The notes under the pieces: generated by a model
Database searches by the model: none
What the model saw: only the letters and a program-made list of their open reading frames with translations
Told to the model about the DNA's origin: nothing
In this document: piece after piece, positions 32,447 through 43,700 of the stretch
How positions within the stretch are numbered: position 1 is the stretch's first letter
Layout: each line of letters opens with the position of its first letter
Translations under genes and position numbers: made by a program
Source of the DNA: Amborella trichopoda
Taxonomy: Eukaryota; Streptophyta; Magnoliopsida; Amborellales; Amborellaceae
DNA length: 64,000 bases
Assembly: GCF_000471905.2 (NCBI RefSeq)
Contig: NW_006500351.1
Span: 3,209,483 to 3,273,482, forward strand
Direction of reading: 5' to 3'

Positions 32447-35334
32447 TGTCAATAGGAAGCATGTCAATAAAGCCTACGAAACAGTGGAAAATCCTGATAG
32501 TCTCATAATGGCCCCAGAATTGGCCAAGATCTTCATCAGCACTTCAAAAGACCATCTGCCAAGTTTCATTGCGATCAAACATGTCTAAGGCAGTGAAGAC
32601 AACGAAATAATTTCAGCGAAATCTGTCTCTAGCACCCTGAAATGGACCCTGTAACTAGAGCCATAATTTTGGGGCTTCAAACAATTGTAGGATCATCGCC
32701 ATTAGATCTGACACAATTGAAAATCCCTATGGGTCAAGTTTCGGCTTAATCGGACACTTCAAGACAAAGTTATGGGAAAAATACCAAAAAGGGATAGGCC
32801 GCACACTATTCCCGTGTGGCCTCACTCCATCAAAACATCATTAAAAGGTGGTTGTTTTTATAGTCATGAGCAGTCACTTTCGGAGCTTATAACTCACTCG
32901 TTCCAAGTCGAATCGCTCCCAAGTTTGGTGAGCATATTGGTCTAATCAAGACGAGCAATTCGATATGGTACGTCCCGTGACGACGCCCGAGCAGAGAGAA
33001 AAACTAAATGAAAGTTGTTGATCCGTAAAGAAACTTGCAAAAAATTCAACAGCAGCACACCTTATTCGAGCAGCCAGATCACGACGCTCGTATAACCGAT
33101 CGGTACGAAACCAATTGCATTATGTGCATGAGGTCCGCAGCTATCTCTGATCCGAACCTCGCATACGATGAACGATTGGATTTCACACACGAAGGCATCA
33201 AATCTGCTGTAAATTTTGGCCACCGAATTCAAGATTCCGGTCAAAAATTCAAGACAACAAAATCTTCATTCGGACACGAAATCAAGCTACGTTTGTTGCA
33301 ATGTGATCGTGACGGCATGCTCAGTGTGATTCAATGAAGAAATCACGAAGAAACATCACGAAACGAGCACACAATCGATCCGAAGTTTTCAAGATTCATC
33401 CAAAATTCAAGTCTCATGATCAGGGCTCAAAAACATGATGCATGGCTCGAAGTTGGTATCAAAATGATCGTCATGCCGAGCTCTACAAGAAAACAATAAT
33501 CTTTCGATCAAAAATTGTTCGATCAAATAGGCATCAGAATGACCCCGGTCAGACATGTTCTGGAATTCCACACATTAATTCAATAAAATTTTCATTCTTG
33601 TGGAAGTTCTTGGGTATGCCTTGGAGAGAGAGGAGATAAAAGAAAAGGGTCGATACCCTTTGGGCAGGTAACTTTCTCTCTCCTCCCCTTTATCTTGTAT
33701 CTATCTCTTTCTCTCTCCTCCCCTCTTTCTCTCTCCTCACTTTTTTCTCTCTCCTCCCCTCTTTCTCTCTCCTCACTTTTTTCTCTCTCCTCCCCTCTTT
33801 CTCTCTCCTCCCCTCTATCTCATCTCTTTCTCTTTCTCTCTCCTCCCCTATTTCTTCTCCTATCTTTATCTCTCTTCTTCTCATCTCTATCTCCTTCTCT
33901 TCTGAGGCCAGTCGGTGAAGCCTAGCACCGGTTGGATTTCTCTCTCTCCTTTTCTTCTGAAACCAGTCGACGAAGTCTAGCACTAGTTGGATTTCTCTCT
34001 GTCCTTCTCTTTTGAAGCTAGTCGGCAAAGCCTAGCGTCGGTTGGATTTCTCTCTCTTTTTCTTTTCTGTCACAGTCGACGAAGCCTAGCACCGGCTCGA
34101 TCTCTCTCTCTGGCTTCTCTTCCTTCACAATCGGTGCAAGCCTAGCGTCGGCTGAATCTTTCCTTCTCTCTTCTTTTGACAATCGGCGTTGCCTAGCACC
34201 AACTGTGTTTCTCTCTCTTCTTCTAACAGTCGGTAAAGCCTAGCATCGATTTTATTTTCTCTCTCTTCTTCTGAAGTCGATGAAGCCTAGTGCCAACTGT
34301 GTTTTCTCTCCCTTCTTCTAACAATCAGTGAAGCCTAGCGCTGACTGCATTTTCTCTCTCTTCTTCTCATAGTCGACGAAGCCTAGCACCGACTTTGTTT
34401 TCTCTCTCTTTTCCTCACAGTCGGTGAAGCCTAGCACCGACTGCATTCTCTCCTTTCGATGAAGCCTAACGCCGACTGTGTCTTCTCTCTCGTCTCCTCT
34501 GTATAACATGATCAGTGAAGCCTAGCGCTGACTGCGTCTTCCTTCCCTCTCTCTCTTTTATTCTCCCTCCTTTCATACTCTTCTCCCTTCCTCCTTATAC
34601 TCCCTTCTTCTCTTACCTCACTTCTTATTCTTTCTTCATAACCATCATTCTATTACTATTACTCTTTCATTCAACTAAGAGGGATTGAGGTTAGCCTCTC
34701 ATAGTAGTCATGTCATCTAGCCGTAATGTTGTTGTGCCAGAATTACTTGACCCGCTTTATTGACACGACAGACTAACTATCATGCCTAACTAGTTGGTAC
34801 TGATAATGACGTCTAGTTGTAATCCTGTGAGCCGATCTTAGTTATCGAGCCCATTTTACTACCACGTCAAGCCAATTATTCATCAGCTTAGTTGCCACTC
34901 TGATCCTCTCGCTCACTCAAAATCTTCTCTCCCCCGTCTTTCTTATCTTATTTTTCTTTTTGAATGCGCATGCTTATGTACATTCATCAAAGAGGAAACG
35001 GGTAAGCCTTGACCCACCTATCTTATAACCTTTGTCATATGTGTGTGATTGTAGAAAACAAGAAGAATACAAGCCAAGGGAAGCAATTCCGAACCAGTTT
35101 TATTACTGGGGGGCTTTCTTTGTGATCTAAGAGGGCGCCCATGGGAGCCAGCCCGAGTAAGTCCCGAACCCACCTTAAATTCCTCTCTCACCGGTTGGTA
35201 ACACTTGCCCCCGTTCTCGAACGAGGTTCCTGAGAGAGCGATCCCAAAAATGTCTCAGGCCTTCCCTCGAAACCGAGACGTGTGCCGCTTAATCCCCAAA
35301 AGGATCCGGAGGGCGAGATCGAGGTACCTAACCA
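32447..35334 (+). repeat. 3' LTR of element c
   Basis: Matches the 5' LTR from about 33100 on, and the inverted LTR of b over 32460-33560. It ends CTAACCA at 35334. Compared with the 5' LTR it lacks the block corresponding to 19203-19375, including the TATA box, and about 45 bp before it. The LTR 5' boundary is uncertain by at least several hundred bases. Confidence 0.75.
33905..34535 (+). repeat. Hairpin minisatellite in 3' LTR of element c (13 units)
   Basis: Thirteen units of about 50 bp. Perfect stems occur, for example CAGTCGGTG-AAGCCTAG-CACCGACTG at 34418-34443, and a 10-bp stem with two G-T wobbles, CCAGTCGGTG-AAGCCTAG-CACCGGTTGG, at 33908-33935. Units at about 34320 and 34508 carry TCAG...CTGA in place of TCGG...CCGA, a two-sided compensatory change. 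Confidence 0.85.
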
Positions 35335-35562
35335 TATGCATTTACAAATCTGGTATTGTATGTTGAGGACATGTTGATTTCTTGAAAATCCATGTTAGAC
35401 ATAAATTAATTGAAGACTCGGTTCGAGAAAGAATATAAAATGAAAGACTTAGGGCATGTAGTAAAACATTGGGCATGAAAATCTATTGTGACAAAAAAAG
35501 AAGAAGAAAAATACGCTTTTGTTATTGAAAAAAAATATTTTGAGAAAGGAAAAATATATAAT

Positions 35563-35765
35563 GAGAATATTTATCTTTGGTACAAAGTGGTCACAATTAA
35601 TCGTGACCATTGGATGTGAAATTGGGTGGCTACATTTATTTCATTGACCAAGCTCAAAGTTCAAAAGAAATTTTCTCGAACTTTGTAATACACCCAAACT
35701 ATCAGATTTCATTTCGGATAGTTATGAGTAATTGTGACCTCCTTGTACCAAAGGTAAATGGTCTC
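35563..35765. mobile_element. MITE copy 1 (203 bp) inside copia RT
   Basis: Terminal inverted repeats of about 37 bp: GAGAATATTTATCTTTGGTA... at the left and, on the complementary strand of the right end, GAGACCATTTACCTTTGGTA..., both continuing into GGTCACAATTA. It interrupts copia RT coding sequence. Transposase class is uncertain because no clear target duplication was found. Confidence 0.65.
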
Positions 35766-36204
35766 ATTGTATGCAATCCCTTTGAGAAAAATTCTCTTCT
35801 CAATGGTGCAAAACATATTTATATACCTCTTACTACTCACCTTAATCTTTTTGTAGATTTATGTCCCCCCACAAATGAAGATGGGAAATATTGTGTGGTA
35901 TTCCATGTGCTACAACACTTGGCAACATCATGTATGCAATGGTTTATACTAGGTTAGACATTTTCTATGATGTTGACGTTGTTGGAGGGTGCCTGGGAAA
36001 TCCAAAGAGGGTGCCTGGGAAATCCAAAAAGCAACATTAGATGCTAGCAATGGATAATTCATTACTTGAAAGATGTTTGAACTAGGTTTGATAAGCTTGC
36101 TATATGGTAAAATAATCTAGTTAAACGAATCTAGTGGGTTTACTATATGCTTATTTTGTTTGGAATCTTGACAAGAGGAAATTTATTATGAGATTGTTAA
36201 CAAA

Positions 36205-36406
36205 GAGACCATTTACCTCTTATAGAAGGAGGTCACAACTATTCCCACTCATTAGATGTCAAAATGAATGGCTTGGGGTGGGTCACATAGTCCGAGATTT
36301 TTTTGAGAACTTTGTGTCTAATCAATGACACCCTTACAACCATCTATTTTGAAATCTAAGGAACAAGAATGACTGTGACCTTCTTGTACAAAAGGTAAAT
36401 GGTCTC
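36205..36406. mobile_element. MITE copy 2 (202 bp) inside copia RNase H
   Basis: Same family as 35563-35765. The left end is GAGACCATTTACCTCTTATA and the right end is ...TACAAAAGGTAAATGGTCTC, with GGTCAC/GTGACC inside each repeat. The AAA/TTT flanks extend the inverted repeat by 3 bp. Nearly equal length (202 versus 203 bp) supports two insertions of one family. Confidence 0.65.
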
Positions 36407-36789
36407 TTTATAGACAATTCTATTTACTATTACTTACGATTTCACTATTATCGGTGGATTAGGCAGTTGAAAAATCATCATTGCAGTTTATAATTGCTCT
36501 CTTTACTATTGAAGTGAATGACAACCATAGTGGCGATCAAGGAAGCAATAGAGTAAAGTATTGCAAGTTAGTTTGGCTAGGATAATTTGATAATTTGAAG
36601 GTATATTATGATAACAAAGTGATACATGTTTGACAATGAACCACATGCAAGTACTAAACATATAAGATTTGAGGGACCATTGTATTGTGGTCATTGAAGA
36701 AGGTAAAGTTTCACCTATGAAATGGTGTTGACATGATAACCATGACATTCAATAACTGATGGGGATTTTCCCTTCCACGCAAGTGTATA

Positions 36790-38940
36790 CCCAAAGTTTC
36801 ATAGTCTTCCAAGGAACTGGCGGTATCTACTTTTTAGCCTTAGAAGGCAAGTGGACATTGTTGTATCTGCTTTTTACGACATGTGTGCATCGGTGGAAAT
36901 AACAAGAGAACTTCAAAAGCTTTTTAAAACAAAATATCTCACCGAGGAGTCCAGTAATAAGAGATTTCTTATTTCAAATTATTTGTGAATTCACTTAAGC
37001 AATTATTTCTCAATTGTATGAATTGCAACTGATAGTTAATGAACTTAATTATTGTTGAATTCAATAAGATGGGTGTTTCTAAGTAGGTACTCTAATTCAC
37101 AAGTCACCCCCATCTTAAAAAGTATCAAATGAAAATAAAGCACAAGAAAGTTGACATTGAGTTTGTTCAATTATAGAGTTCTCTTCGAATAGAATAGGAA
37201 AATAGACTTTGAGAAAAGAAAGATGAAATTGTGGAATATCAAACCAATGCGAATCTTATCGAGCAAAAATCTAATAAGAATGCTCAAAGCAACAATAAAC
37301 CTTTATTTCCTATGGTCCAAAAGGATAATTCTAAGGACCAGAAGTCTAAAAGGAAGGATTCATGTTGTGTTTGCGGAAAATTAAGACACTACTAAAGAGA
37401 ATGTAGAAACTGAAAGGGGCCTAAAAGCCTAAAAACCAAGCTATCATGACTACTAAAAAACATTTGATGGCAATGGTTACTGAAATACACATGATTAATA
37501 AGACGATGGATGGTGGGTTGACACTAGTGATACAATTCATATATCAAATAATAGAGATCTATTTAACACATTCAATCAAGTGAGTGATGGGAACTCACAA
37601 TCCATATATCAAATAATAGAGACCTATTTAACACATTCAATCAAGTGAGTGATGGGAACTCACAATCCATATATCAACTAATAGAGATCTATTTAACACA
37701 TTCAATCAAGTGAGTGATGGGAACTCCGATCAATTGGGAACTCAAGCTATGGCCAAGATTCTTGAAAAGAGTATTGTGGAACTACAAGTTTAGTGCGGGC
37801 AAGGTCTTTACCTTGAAAAATGTATACTACATACTAGGTATTACGAGAAATCTAGTGTCAAGCTATATTTTGAACAAGAAGGCTTAAAATGGATATTGGG
37901 TTCGATAAACTCATCTTGACAAAAAATGATGTATTTGTTGGCAATGGCTACTTTTGTAATGAGATGTTTAAACTTGATTCGGTTAATGCAATGAATAAAT
38001 ATTTTGTTTATATGGTAACTTCTTGTAATATGCGACATGCTAGCTTAGGACATGTTAATTTTACTTCAGTTAATTCTTTGGTAAAGTTAAGTTTGATCTC
38101 TAAATGTGATGAATTATCTAATGAAAATATGAAATTTATTTATATAGAAAAAAAACAATAAGAAAGACTCTCTTCAGTTGAAATGAATTATGAGTTGTTA
38201 GGGTTTGTTTATAGTGATAAATGTGATCTAAATGATGTTCTCATTAGATGTGGGAAAAGATGTTTCATCATATTTATTGATAATTTTTTTGATATACTTC
38301 TTTTTATTGAAAGATGAGGCTTTTGAAAACTTTTAAAATACTCAAGAAGCGATAGAAGTGGAAAGTATTTGTCAAATAATTATAATTAATTTTTTAAAAT
38401 AATAATTTTTTAAAAAACAATAGTGTTATTCATCAAGGAACTGCTCCCTATACCCCTTAACAAAATAGATTAGCAAAAATAAAAAATAGAACTTTGATAG
38501 AATGGTGAATGCGATGTTAATTAGTTCTTCTTTGTCATTCAATTCATAGGATGGAGCTTTATAAAAAAATTGATAAAATCCCTTATGAACTACAGTTTCA
38601 TAGACAACCATCTTTAAATCCCTTAAGATAAAAGGGTTATCTTGCATATGTTAAACTTCAATATTAAAAAAGAAACAAATTAGGCCACAGTACAACAAAG
38701 TGTGTTTGTTGTAGGATATTCATCAATTAGAGGAGATCTATCTTATAATCTTGACACAAAGGTTTTATATCAATGAAATTGAAACTAATCGAAATAAGGT
38801 AATTAATTCAATAACTATAGTCTTAAATGTGGAAAAAGAGCCTAAGTCATTAAGAGAAGCTTAACATCACCTGATGCCACTTTTTGGAGAGAAGCTATTA
38901 CTAGTGAGATGGTGATGCAAATCACGTTTAGAAGTTAGTT
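36790..38940 (+). pseudogene. Ty1/copia gag to integrase remnant
   Basis: Copia gag occupies about 36800-37250 in broken frames. The zinc knuckle CCVCGKLRHY.RECRN is at 37359-37406. The protease region (37505-37790) carries a 65-bp triplication. The GAG-pre-integrase block (37889-38161) includes FVGNGYFCNEMFKLDSVNAM and MRHASLGHVNFTSVNSL. The integrase core is at about 38165-38560 (LLGFVYSDKCDLNDVLIRCG, FIIFIDNFFD) and continues to an RT lead-in (SPDATFWREAITSEM-like, about 38868-38915). It lies after the RT-RNase H piece with no LTR between, so the order is permuted. Confidence 0.75.
37538..37727 (+). repeat. 65-bp tandem triplication in copia protease
   Basis: CATATATCAAATAATAGAG starts at 37538, 37603 and 37668. 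The three copies (the last partial) differ at a few bases only. The period of 65 is not a multiple of 3, so the expansion would break the protease frame. Confidence 0.9.
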
Positions 38941-39401
38941 GTTATTTTCAAGTTCGTTTGGTCAGCTCGATCTAATCATCATTCTCAGGATTTGTTTTGG
39001 TCACTAGGATTGAATATGTCATTATTTCTTTATTTTGGATCCCAAGATATGTTTGTCATTTTTTTGTTTAATTATTTTGGAATTTGTTAAGATATAGGAA
39101 ATTTGATGTAGAGATAAAGTAATTTATTATGTGAAATTCCATGGTCAAATTTGTGGTTTCAATACTGATAAGAACTTTGGTGCATGAAAGTTGCATCCAA
39201 ATATGAAAAATAGGTACATGGGTGACATAGGTCATGAAAGTTGCATGCAAATATGGAAAATAAGTACATGGGCGACACTTTAGTAGGGGTAGTTTGGTCA
39301 GACTGTAGAAGGGTTTAAGGTTTGGCTTAGCCATAAGGCATCTCTCTCTTTCTCTAGCAGCTAGGAAAGCTCTCGCTTTCTCAAGCAGCTAGGAAGAAGA
39401 A
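38941..39401 (+). promoter_or_regulatory. Upstream region and 5' UTR of the BPG2-type gene
   Basis: About 460 bp separate the copia remnant from the start codon. A 50-bp-period tandem duplication (39183-39230 and 39233-39280, about five mismatches) lies about 120-220 bp before the ATG. A second, roughly 27-bp duplication in the likely 5' UTR (39341-39367 and 39368-39395, CTCTC..TTTCTC.AGCAGCTAGGAA) provides a CT-rich Y-patch-like tract. No convincing TATA box was chosen. Confidence 0.5.
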
Positions 39402-40742
39402 ATGCGACTCCACCTGGTTCGTAGTGCTCCCTCTAGGCTCTTCCATGCCTTCCATTCCCTCTCTAAACCCTCCTCCTCATCTTCTTCTTCCTCTCTTCTT
39501 ACCTTTCTCTCTCATTATCCTCTTCCTCCAAAACCCACTCATTCTTTCCTCCCGATTCTTCTGCAACTCGACAAAACCTTTTCAGTCCTTGTTCACAAAG
39601 ACCCCACCATTAATGGTGCGAAGGAACCAGAGCCCAAAATCCCCAATCTTTCGAAGTATAGAAGCGAAGGGGATTACAATGACTCAGGGCTTGTGGTTTG
39701 TCCTGGTTGCGGAGTATACATGCAAGATGAAAATCCCAAGCTCCCTGGTTTCTTCATGAGACCCACTAAGAAGGAACCTCCAATTCACCTGTTTGTTTCG
39801 GAAGAGGAAATCCATGGCAGGAGGAGCATCCAACCTGTCTCTGAGATGGGTATTACTCCTCATTTTAATGGAGGAGAAACCCAAGAATTGAAAGGGAAAA
39901 AAGACTGCAATAATTTAGAGAAACCCTTTTGTTCTGCTCTCGTTAAGGGCACAGAGTCCAAGGAACCAGAAGAGGAGAAACACTCCAAAAGGACAGAGAA
40001 ACCTATTGTCTGTGCTCGATGCCACTCCCTTCGTCACTATGGTAGAGTGAAGGATGCTGCAGTCGAGAACCTGCTCCCTGACTTCGATTTTGACCACACC
40101 ATTGGACCCAGGCTAACGAGTTTCTCAGGAAGCCGCTCTGTTGTTTTAATGGTGGTTGATGCTTCTGACTTCGATGGCTCTTTCCCCAGAAAGGTCGCAA
40201 AGCTCGTCTCCTCTGCAATTGATGACGGCTCAACTGCATGGAAAGAGGGGAAATCAGGAAACGTTCCTCGAGTTGTTCTTGTGGTGACCAAGATTGACCT
40301 CTTGCCTCCAACCCTGTCACCAACTAGGCTAGAGCACTGGGTTCGACAAAGGGCTCGGGAAGGAGGCGCCAATAAGCTTTCGAGTGTGCACTTAGTGAGT
40401 GCGATCAAAGACTGGGGACTCAAGAATTTGGTTGATGATATAAGGGATCTAGCAGGTGCTCGAGGTAATGTGTGGGCTATTGGTGCACAAAATGCAGGTA
40501 AATCCACACTTATCAATTCAATAGGGAGGCATGTTATGGGTAAAATTACGCATTTAACGGAAGCTCCGGTTCCTGGGACCACATTGGGGGTGATCAGGAT
40601 TAAGGGTATTCTTGGCCGGGCAAAATTGTTTGATACGCCGGGCCTTTTGCATCCTTACCAAATTACTACGAGGTTGACAAGGGAGGAGCAAAAGCTGGTG
40701 CATATAAGCAAGGATCTGAAACCAAGGACTTACAGATTAAAG
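39402..40742 (+). CDS. BPG2: Exon 1 of BPG2-type GTPase (codons 1-447)
   Basis: Encodes the transit peptide, zinc finger and all five G motifs, ending at ...PRTYRLK. The donor is AAG|GTACGG at 40743. If unspliced, translation continues only 11 codons to a stop at 40778. The ATG at 39402 was chosen because it is the first in frame after the CT-rich leader (AAGAAGAAATG) and yields a plausible transit peptide. Confidence 0.92.
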
Positions 40743-43700
40743 GTACGGCTTTGCTTTTCCTATTCAGCAATTAGGTAGTATGGATTTGTTGAGTTTGTGT
40801 TTTGTTAGATAACCTAATGATTAGGTGCTCTTCCCTGATATGTGTTAACTGATTTTTTATTCTTCTCGATTTGACCATAATGTTGGATTAAATAAGAGGG
40901 GCATGATTTTTTGCAATGAGCACAACTGGGATTTGTTTGATTTTGTGCGTGGGTGGAATTGCTCCATTTGAGTACATTTACCTTGTGCCTTCCAATTCTT
41001 CAGGAGAAGACCATTGAATCCCCTTGGTGACTAAGCTCAATGATATCACAAAATTAATAGTTCTATGTCCTCATTTTTCTACAGCAATAACTAGTGTGGG
41101 AGTAGGACAATTTGGTTTTAAGCATACAATTTTCAATAGATTTGGTTACTCCCTTTGCGCTTCATCAGAGATGATCCCAATACGATTTGTTAAATCTAAA
41201 TGGATTGTTTTAAGGTAAACATTGATGTTGGACTTTAAATTCTTTAGTAGATTTAAGATACTAAAAAAGAACCACAATAGTTATCTGAACTTAGGCTGCT
41301 GGCGATTAAAAAATGAACACTTTCCATGTATTGTGTCGTTTCTGTGATGCTTTCTTCAGTTCTTTTCGAAAAGCTCCACTTACTACTGGTTGATGATTTA
41401 AAAAAGTATAGATTCTGGCTGATTTTTCTGCTTATGAAGCTTAAAAGCTATTCGGGCTCCTATGTGATTCTATGTTAGGTATACTTGTGCATTGCTTACA
41501 GGCCTACAGAATTCGATTTGTAGTAGAATGGGATTGCCTCTATATCATGAGATGGGCCCAAAAAGGAGACCTCTAGTCGTTGTAAGGTGGCTGTGATTTT
41601 TGTTTAGATCTTTGACATTTGTGAACTGAGAACATGACCTTTGTGCACATTATTTGGGGGGCTAACAAGGAGGTTGATGCTCTTGTGATGAAAAATGAAA
41701 TTCACAAAGAAGAGACTAAAAAAATATGAAAGTTCGATAAAAGATTGATAATGGAAGTTTACAAGCCAAGTTTCTTAGCTGTCTATTGAAATTAGGAATC
41801 TAAACAAATAATTATCAAACTTTGATCTAAAACCCTAAATCAACCCCTATTTATAGACTGAAACTTAATTTGACCTTTTGACCATCAAGAAAATCCTAGA
41901 TGAATGTAATTGGACTCTTGGAAAAAATATAACACGAAAGGACAAAACTACTTATTTACAAATAAAATAATACCCTGTTGGTTCCAAACTAATCTTGTGC
42001 TGAAAATTCCAGACTCATAGTTAAAGTCTTTCGAAGCATTTTTCAGCCAAATTTCCTTGGCAAAATAGGCGGACCAGCGTTATAGTGCTCATCCAATTCT
42101 TTCCAAAATGGTGGAATAATAGCCATTCTAACACCAGAGTGAAAAGTTATAGCCTTTGGAGCCTGCAATATCCGAAAATAACGTAAATCAAAACTTTGGT
42201 TGGAGGGAAACCCAACTAATTGTGTCTCAGCTCTGCAAGTTCTCAAAATGACAATCAATACTTCTCTAATTAACAAAATCCTCGGTATCATATAGGAACC
42301 ATATACTGAGTCTGCAGACTTTCCTAATGATTGATGAGAGGTCATTGGCAATAGAAGGGTTGTTGTTAAACCATTTTTTGGAACTTTGATGTGTATTGGA
42401 TTAGCTCCCTCTTTAGCCTCCATGCTCTACACCTCTGTAGTGTAGAAACACCAGCAAAAGTAGACTGTAAAGGTTGAAAACTTTGGGCCTTCATCTCTAA
42501 ATCCACAGATATCATGATAGATAGGGAACATAGTTCTTCCTGGTTCCCCTTGGCATATGCCATGGCCTTCATCTTCTCCACCTAATCCTGGTTTCCATTG
42601 CCATCACCATGTTCTTCAAATATCGAATCAATCATGAAATCCCATAGATCATCATAAATTGGTCTACCCATGTTATCTTGTTCTTCACCATAGAATGGTT
42701 CTTCATCAAAGATCGGCTTGTCCATGAGATCACGTTTCTCAACGTATAGATCATCCACAGTATCCTCATCAAAGATAGGTGGACCTATGGATCATAGAAG
42801 GGCTACTAAAACTGCAAATATGAAAACAAACCTCGATCATGAAACGTAGCAAAAATGTCCCTTGACTGGTTATGAAATTGTTTAAGATTCTCTAAATCTT
42901 ACCCATGACTGTGATTGGACTTAGTCCTGCCCTTGTCTTTAACGACTGAACATCGATTAGAGCAAATTAGGCAAAAAATGTTCTCGAGTCGCAACTTCTG
43001 TAGTTGACAACCACTTCTCTCAAAGTGGGTTATGTAGTTTTTTAATTTCACTGACGTTTCTGTTTTATTTTTTTGTTTGTATGACGCAGTAAACTGCTCT
43101 TCCCACAATTTTGGACAGTTTGTTACTCTGAGAAATGTAGCAATCTGCTGAAAAAACGAGATTGTCAGAAGATATTATACTCCCGCAGGTGTGTGCTATC
43201 CATTTACTCCCTCAGGAAAAGCTCCATCTAGGTTTAATTTTAGGACGTCAAATTTCGGGGATGTAACTTCTTCAACCATGAAATTGACCTCAAGAAAAAA
43301 AACTTTCCTAATTGCACCCTCTATGCACAAAAAAAGAAATAATGTCTCAAAATTAAATAGAAATCGTTCTAATTTTTTGAGAGTGAAATCTTTGTGTTAG
43401 GAAACTCAAAATCCAATTTTTTTTCTTTTGAGAACAATAATTAAGTGATTCTTAAGGACTTCCCAAAATTTCAGATTGAAAAAATCCTCCCAAGTAGGTC
43501 TTTTGACCAAGGGAGTAGATGTACACTATGCTCTTGTGGGAGCATGGTATACACACTCAACGATATTTGCATGGTGAAAAATTGACCCTACTGCTGATTT
43601 TTAGGTTTTTGTATTCCCATGTTGTAGTAGATGCCTACCAGTATTCCTACTTCTAAGAAACAATGCAAAAGTTTTTGATTTGTTGGATGGCAATCTTATT

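Larger units (their letters stand above)
18697..35334 (+). mobile_element. Tat-lineage RT-less element c (near full length)
   Basis: The 5' LTR (truncated) is 18697-21185, the primer-binding site 21189-21206, gag 22374-24530, protease about 25720-26260 and the helical C-terminal region 26268-27240. The antisense ORF on - is 27411-27982, followed by a long repeat-rich 3' untranslated region (28000-32440) and the 3' LTR (about 32447-35334). No RT, RNase H or integrase sequence occurs between the LTRs. The right LTR end (CTAACCA at 35334) abuts copia RT coding sequence, so c inserted into, or recombined with, a copia element. Confidence 0.8.
35335..36770 (+). pseudogene. Ty1/copia RT-RNase H remnant
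   Basis: LYVEDMLIS (in place of LYVDDMLI) and KTRFEKEYKMKDLGHV (35355-35460) are copia RT. After a MITE, the RT end follows: IYIPLTTHLNLFVDLCPPTNED (about 35815-35880, quoted in part elsewhere) and MYAMVYTRLDIFYDV (about 35932-35980). RNase H follows with NLDKRKF (about 36160-36185), a second MITE, then YYDNKVI and a V.F.L end (36600-36760). Stops are frequent. The left edge is the LTR end of element c. Confidence 0.75.

Noticed and set aside
33690-34028. 112-codon ORF on - and 76-codon ORF on + in CT-rich DNA
   Set aside because: Translations of pyrimidine tracts and hairpin repeats (RER/SLS runs). They are low-complexity artefacts.
35600-35957. 115-codon + strand ORF
   Set aside because: A chimera of the MITE at 35563-35765 and frame-shifted copia RT. 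It is not an independent gene.
39684-40582. Antisense ORFs opposite exon 1 of the GTPase (up to 181 codons)
   Set aside because: Shadows of the real coding frame. The sense strand has the complete set of GTPase motifs.
42043-42581. - strand ORFs of 126 and 71 codons in intron 1
   Set aside because: No recognised domain, overlapping different frames, and no start or splice context. Possibly an old repeat, but it cannot be supported as a gene.
43195-43525. Possible MITE with TTTACTCCCT / AGGGAGTAGAT ends
   Set aside because: Inverted end similarity is only about 16 of 25 with no target duplication, which is too weak to call.
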